DNA of 9,294 nucleotides from Clostridia bacterium (GTDB lineage Bacteria; Bacillota; Clostridia; DUPQ01). Below are positions 6,652 through 9,294 of the stretch, piece by piece. Position numbers and translations under genes: made by a program. The DNA lies in assembly GCA_030592355.1 (NCBI GenBank), contig JAUVJE010000091.1:1-9294 (forward strand), read 5' to 3'. Position 1 is the first letter of the stretch. Every line of letters begins with the position of its first letter. The notes under the pieces are model-generated. The model was given only the letters and a program-made list of their open reading frames with translations. It did no database searches and was not told the DNA's origin.

Positions 6652-6745
6652 TTTGCCCCGCTTACTTCGTTCAGCGCGACATTCCCACTCATTTATGTAT
6701 CTTCATACATGCCGCTTGATGGGAAGTCTTCCGAACTGCGTCTGA
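6606..6745 (+). repeat. Structured intergenic repeat, copy B (with terminator)
   Basis: Homologous to 1471-1606. Shared blocks are AACCACTGGA (6606), CCAGTGGTTTT (6633), GCTTACTTCGTT (6660), CACTCATTTAT (6686), GCCG (6711) and CGTCTGA (6739). The second hairpin here is ATGTAT (6695-6700), CTTC loop, ATACAT (6705-6710). It is enclosed by TTCCCA (6682-6687) pairing with TGGGAA (6720-6725), extended by TCA/TGA (6689-6691 with 6717-6719) across a bulged C. The stem sequences differ from copy A, yet pairing is kept. Confidence 0.65.
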
Positions 6746-6751
6746 GAGACT

Positions 6752-6792
6752 ATAGGTCCCTGGGACCTATGGATGCCTGGGACCTATGGATG
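6752..6792 (+). repeat. Palindrome and perfect 17-base tandem repeat
   Basis: CCTGGGACCTATGGATG occurs twice, head to tail and without change, at 6759-6775 and 6776-6792. The first unit overlaps a near-perfect palindrome, ATAGGTCCC (6752-6760), T, GGGACCTAT (6762-6770). The left arm could equally pair with GGGACCTAT in the second unit (6779-6787). It lies directly after repeat copy B and about 70 bases upstream of the promoter of the RpiR gene. It could be an operator, a slippage product or an edge of the repeat element. Confidence 0.8.
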
Positions 6793-6858
6793 ATTTTTAG
6801 CATAACTACCTATTTTTTAAAATTTATCAGGGGATTGAGGAATGTTTTTTAAAATATT

Positions 6859-6887
6859 TAGACGATAAGACGGCGTGGGTATATAAT
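6859..6887 (+). promoter_or_regulatory. Sigma-A-like promoter for the RpiR gene cluster
   Basis: TATAAT at 6882-6887 is preceded by TAGACG (6859-6864), four of six matches to TTGACA, with an ideal 17-base spacer. Transcription would start near 6894, giving a short leader to ATG 6918. AGAGGTG (6906-6912) serves as the ribosome binding site. Confidence 0.7.
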
Positions 6888-6917
6888 ATAAACAAATAAA
6901 TTTTTAGAGGTGAACAA

Positions 6918-7790
6918 ATGCCGGCTGCTATTGATGTCAGAAAGCGAATGCTAAATTTAATGGACTCTTTCAGTAAAAGCAGAAAGAGGATTGCGCGATT
7001 TATAATAGATAACTTTGATACAGCTCCTTTTATGACAGCTGCAAAACTAGCCAAGGTAGTAGATACAAGCGAATCCACTGTTGTGAGATTTGCTGTGGAA
7101 CTTGGGTTTGAAGGTTATCCTGAGATGGCAAAGGCTATGCAGGAGCAGGCTCGGCACAGTCTTACTTCTGTTCAGCGTTTAAGGATGGCGAATGAAACTA
7201 TAGATAGAAACGATGTGCTTAAAAGCGTACTGAAAGCGGATATAACCCGTATTAAAGATACTATGGATGACATTGACAGGGGAACTTTCAATAGAATTGT
7301 CAAAAAACTTATAAAAGCAAATAAAATATATATACTGGGTGTACGCAGTTCCGCAGCTCTGGCCATGTATCTTGGATTTTATTTTAATCTGATATTTGAC
7401 AGTGTGCACTTGGTACAAACCACAAGCGCAAGTGAAATTTTTGAGCAAATTCTTGGAGCAGGCGAAGGTGATGTTGTAATTGGCATCAGTTTTCCAAGGT
7501 ATTCCAAGAGAACATCAAAAGCGATGGAATATACTGGGAAAAAGGGCGCTTATGTTGTTGCGATTTCAGACAGCGTCAATGCGCCTATTGCAAAGTGGGC
7601 GGACAGTACGCTTATCGCACATAGCGATATGACCTCATTCGTTGACTCACTGACGGCACCTTTGAGTGTAATAAACGCCTTAATTGTGGCAGCCGGATTA
7701 ATGCGCGAAGATAAAGTTATGGGAACCCTCACCGCCTTGGAAAAAATATGGGATGAGTACCAGGTTTATGAAAAAGACGATCAGAAATAA
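6918..7790 (+). CDS. RpiR/MurR-family transcriptional regulator with SIS domain
   Basis: A 290-residue DNA-binding regulator. The N-terminal RpiR helix-turn-helix domain (about 1-77) shows TAAKLAKVVDTSESTVVRFA (40-59) and LGFEGYPEM, a typical recognition pattern. A C-terminal SIS domain (about 125-260) starts at ANKIYILGVRSSAALAM and includes GDVVIGISFPRYS (184-196); it usually binds a phosphosugar or amino-sugar phosphate effector. Length is normal for the family. It has its own promoter and AGAGGTG site and is followed after 23 bases by a flavoprotein gene with no visible terminator between, so the two are probably co-transcribed. No sugar transport or catabolic gene is adjacent, so neither the effector nor the target can be read from this window. 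The palindrome at 6752-6770 is a possible autoregulatory site, but this is only an inference. Confidence 0.9.
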   Translation: MPAAIDVRKRMLNLMDSFSKSRKRIARFIIDNFDTAPFMTAAKLAKVVDTSESTVVRFAVELGFEGYPEMAKAMQEQARHSLTSVQRLRMANETIDRNDVLKSVLKADITRIKDTMDDIDRGTFNRIVKKLIKANKIYILGVRSSAALAMYLGFYFNLIFDSVHLVQTTSASEIFEQILGAGEGDVVIGISFPRYSKRTSKAMEYTGKKGAYVVAISDSVNAPIAKWADSTLIAHSDMTSFVDSLTAPLSVINALIVAAGLMREDKVMGTLTALEKIWDEYQVYEKDDQK

Positions 7791-7799
7791 TACTGATTC

Positions 7800-7805
7800 A
7801 AAGGA
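7800..7805 (+). promoter_or_regulatory. Ribosome binding site supporting a TTG start
   Basis: AAAGGA lies 8 bases before TTG 7814. No in-frame ATG occurs before the FAD-binding motif of the encoded flavoprotein, so the TTG is the only start that keeps the conserved N-terminus. Confidence 0.65.
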
Positions 7806-7813
7806 TAAATTGT

Positions 7814-9067
7814 TTGAAAAACACACAGAAAACATATGATGTAATTATTGTAGGAGGCGGAGCAGCCGGACTTATGTCGGCTATATCGGCGGCTGAAAAA
7901 GGATGTACCTGCCTTTTGCTTGAGCAGAAAGACAGAACAGGGCAAAAAATATTGATTACCGGAAAAGGCCGTTGCAATATTACCAATAACTGCGAGATCA
8001 GCGGTATATTTGAAAATGTAAGAAGAAATCCAAGATTTCTCTATTCTGCGATATATTCATTTACTAACAAAAATATAGTCAATTATTTTAATCTTCTGGG
8101 GGTGCCGACAAAAGTTGAAAGGGGCGGAAGGATTTTCCCGGTATCGGATAAAGCTTCAGATGTTGCAGACGCACTTACGCGGGACGCGGTTTCCAAAGGT
8201 GTATTAATAAAGACAAGAATAAAAGTAAAAGGAATTTACATCCAAAATGGAGTTGCAAAGGGTGTGGAATGCAGCGATACGGTTTACATGGCAAATAAGG
8301 TAATCCTTGCATGCGGAGGAGCATCTTATCCGACAACAGGCAGCGATGGTTCAGGCTTCGCATTAGCAAAAGATGCCGGGCATAGGATAATTCCTCCAAA
8401 AGGGTCTCTGACGGGACTGAATACAAAACAGACATGGCCTAAGGAGGCAATGGGTATAACCCTGAAAAATGTCGGATTATCTCTTTTTAAAAAGGAAAAG
8501 AAAATTTTCTATATGCAGGGGGAAATGCTTCTGACGCATTTCGGGATATCGGGGCCGATTGTACTGACAGGCAGTGCATGTTTAGCTGGCTCGGACTATA
8601 AATACACAGTTGCTATGATTGATCTTAAGCCGGCTCTTGAAAAAGAAAAACTTGATAAAAGAATACTCAGGGATTTTCAGGAAAACTCAAGAAGACAATT
8701 TTCGAATTCACTGGGCGGATTGCTGCCTTTAGGTTTAATTGAACCAATAATAAAACTTTCCGGGATAAATCCTGAAAAGAAGGTAAATCAGATAACACAG
8801 GCAGAACGCAAGAAACTGGTAGTCCTTTTAAAAGGAGTCAGGCTGGACATAACAGGAGCACGCCCTTTGAAAGAGGCAATTGTAACAGCAGGAGGAGTGG
8901 ATACCGGTGAAATCAATCCTTCCACGATGGAATCAAAAGTGATAAGAAATTTATATTTTTGCGGGGAAATGATGGATGTTGATGCCAATACAGGGGGATA
9001 TAACCTGACCATAGCTTTTTCGACAGGACGGCTGGCAGGCATTAGCTGCGCGGAGGATTGCCGATGA
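7814..9067 (+). CDS. BaiN/YhiN (HI0933-like) family FAD-dependent oxidoreductase
   Basis: A 417-residue flavoprotein of the HI0933/YhiN/BaiN family, near the usual length. The dinucleotide-binding GGGAAG (14-19) sits in the first Rossmann strand-helix. Other family signatures are GQKILITGKGRCNITNNCE (43-61), GGRIFPVSDKASDV (104-117), ACGGASYPTTGSDGSG (166-181), THFGISGP (241-248), TAGGVDTGEINPSTMESK (358-375) and the C-terminal FAD contact DANTGGYN (390-397). Biochemical roles in this family are poorly known. One clostridial member (BaiN) was linked to bile-acid ring reduction, but most members occur in bacteria without that pathway, so bile-acid activity should not be assumed. Translation starts at TTG. 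Its stop overlaps the ATG of the next gene (ATGA at 9064-9067), suggesting translational coupling. Confidence 0.9.
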   Translation: MKNTQKTYDVIIVGGGAAGLMSAISAAEKGCTCLLLEQKDRTGQKILITGKGRCNITNNCEISGIFENVRRNPRFLYSAIYSFTNKNIVNYFNLLGVPTKVERGGRIFPVSDKASDVADALTRDAVSKGVLIKTRIKVKGIYIQNGVAKGVECSDTVYMANKVILACGGASYPTTGSDGSGFALAKDAGHRIIPPKGSLTGLNTKQTWPKEAMGITLKNVGLSLFKKEKKIFYMQGEMLLTHFGISGPIVLTGSACLAGSDYKYTVAMIDLKPALEKEKLDKRILRDFQENSRRQFSNSLGGLLPLGLIEPIIKLSGINPEKKVNQITQAERKKLVVLLKGVRLDITGARPLKEAIVTAGGVDTGEINPSTMESKVIRNLYFCGEMMDVDANTGGYNLTIAFSTGRLAGISCAEDCR

Positions 9068-9294
9068 TCTATGTTTCTGATTTAGATGGCACTCTTTTAA
9101 ACTCTGAAGGAAATCTGACTGAATTTACTATAAATGAAATAAATAAACTTATAAAGATGGGGGTAAAATTCACGATTGCCAGCGCCCGTTCAATTTATAC
9201 AGCCAACAAATTTATCAGGGAATTGGACTTTGCGATTCCGATTATCCTGCGAAACGGGGTATTTGTATATGAGCCGGCCAGTAATGATGTTTTA
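9064..9294 (+). CDS. Cof-type HAD-family phosphatase, 5' part only
   Basis: The first 77 codons of a haloacid dehalogenase-superfamily hydrolase; the window ends inside the gene. Motif I, DLDGTLLN (6-13), carries the nucleophile D6 and acid D8 of the DxDGT signature. Motif II is probably IASAR (38-42) with S40, and NG (64-65) matches the conserved strand of Cof-type (IIB) members such as Cof, YidA and YkrA. These enzymes usually remove phosphate from sugar phosphates or cofactors such as FMN or PLP precursors. GGAGG (9052-9056) lies 7 bases before the ATG, and the start overlaps the preceding stop as ATGA. The IASAR and RNG variants differ slightly from the common ATGR and NNG forms. Substrate cannot be told from this fragment. 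Confidence 0.88.
   Translation, partial: MIYVSDLDGTLLNSEGNLTEFTINEINKLIKMGVKFTIASARSIYTANKFIRELDFAIPIILRNGVFVYEPASNDVL

Larger units (their letters stand above)
6567..6917. other. 351-base non-coding gap before the RpiR gene
   Basis: It contains repeat copy B with its terminator, the palindrome and tandem repeat, an AT-rich stretch, and the promoter and ribosome binding site of the regulator gene. No protein-coding gene is supported; an eight-codon frame at 6842-6868 is judged accidental. Confidence 0.7.

Noticed and set aside
6752..6792. A CRISPR array start.
   Set aside because: The two 17-base units are directly adjacent with no spacers, and no further units or cas genes are present.
6842..6868. 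An eight-codon frame after GATTGAGGA, as a possible leader peptide before the RpiR gene.
   Set aside because: It overlaps the -35 box of the likely promoter, so the main transcript would not contain it, and it is too short to judge.

Overview
The window looks like a chromosomal segment of a low-GC, Gram-positive anaerobe of the class Clostridia, most like the Ruminiclostridium/Acetivibrio group. This is an inference from AT-rich codon use, strong GGAGG ribosome binding sites, sigma-A-like promoters, and a gene trio (carboxyltransferase, biotin carrier, pyruvate/oxaloacetate carboxyltransferase) of the kind known from cellulolytic clostridia. All eight genes lie on the + strand. Nothing suggests a phage, plasmid, transposase or CRISPR array.

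Layout. (1) 36-1439: a class III PLP aminotransferase with unusual substrate-side residues, followed by an intrinsic terminator. (2) 1440-1862: a 423-base non-coding gap that starts with a terminator-bearing structured repeat (copy A) and continues with two tight hairpins. (3) 1863-3041: a RodA-type SEDS peptidoglycan glycosyltransferase, standing alone. (4) 3129-6566: a promoter and a three-gene operon (3215-4759, 4778-5149, 5166-6566) encoding the three soluble parts of a biotin-dependent transcarboxylase or oxaloacetate decarboxylase. It ends at a terminator inside copy B of the same repeat. (5) 6567-6917: a 351-base gap with repeat copy B, a palindrome, a perfect 17-base tandem duplication and a good sigma-A promoter. 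(6) 6918-9294: an RpiR/SIS regulator, a BaiN/YhiN-type flavoprotein and the first 77 codons of a Cof-type HAD phosphatase. These are closely spaced and probably co-transcribed.

How the genes fit together. The transcarboxylase trio would move a carboxyl group via biotin between an acyl-CoA or decarboxylation site (MmdA/12S type) and pyruvate/oxaloacetate (5S/OadA type). No membrane beta subunit is present, so a sodium-pumping decarboxylase is not indicated by this locus. The RpiR gene heads the last cluster and could respond to a sugar phosphate, but its target is not visible.

The strongest unexplained signal is the non-coding repeat. Two copies (about 1471-1606 and 6606-6745), 5 kb apart, each begin 30-40 bases after a stop codon with the same terminator stem. 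Both continue into a second hairpin whose stems differ in sequence but keep pairing. This suggests a mobile or duplicated terminator-carrying RNA structure rather than two unrelated terminators.
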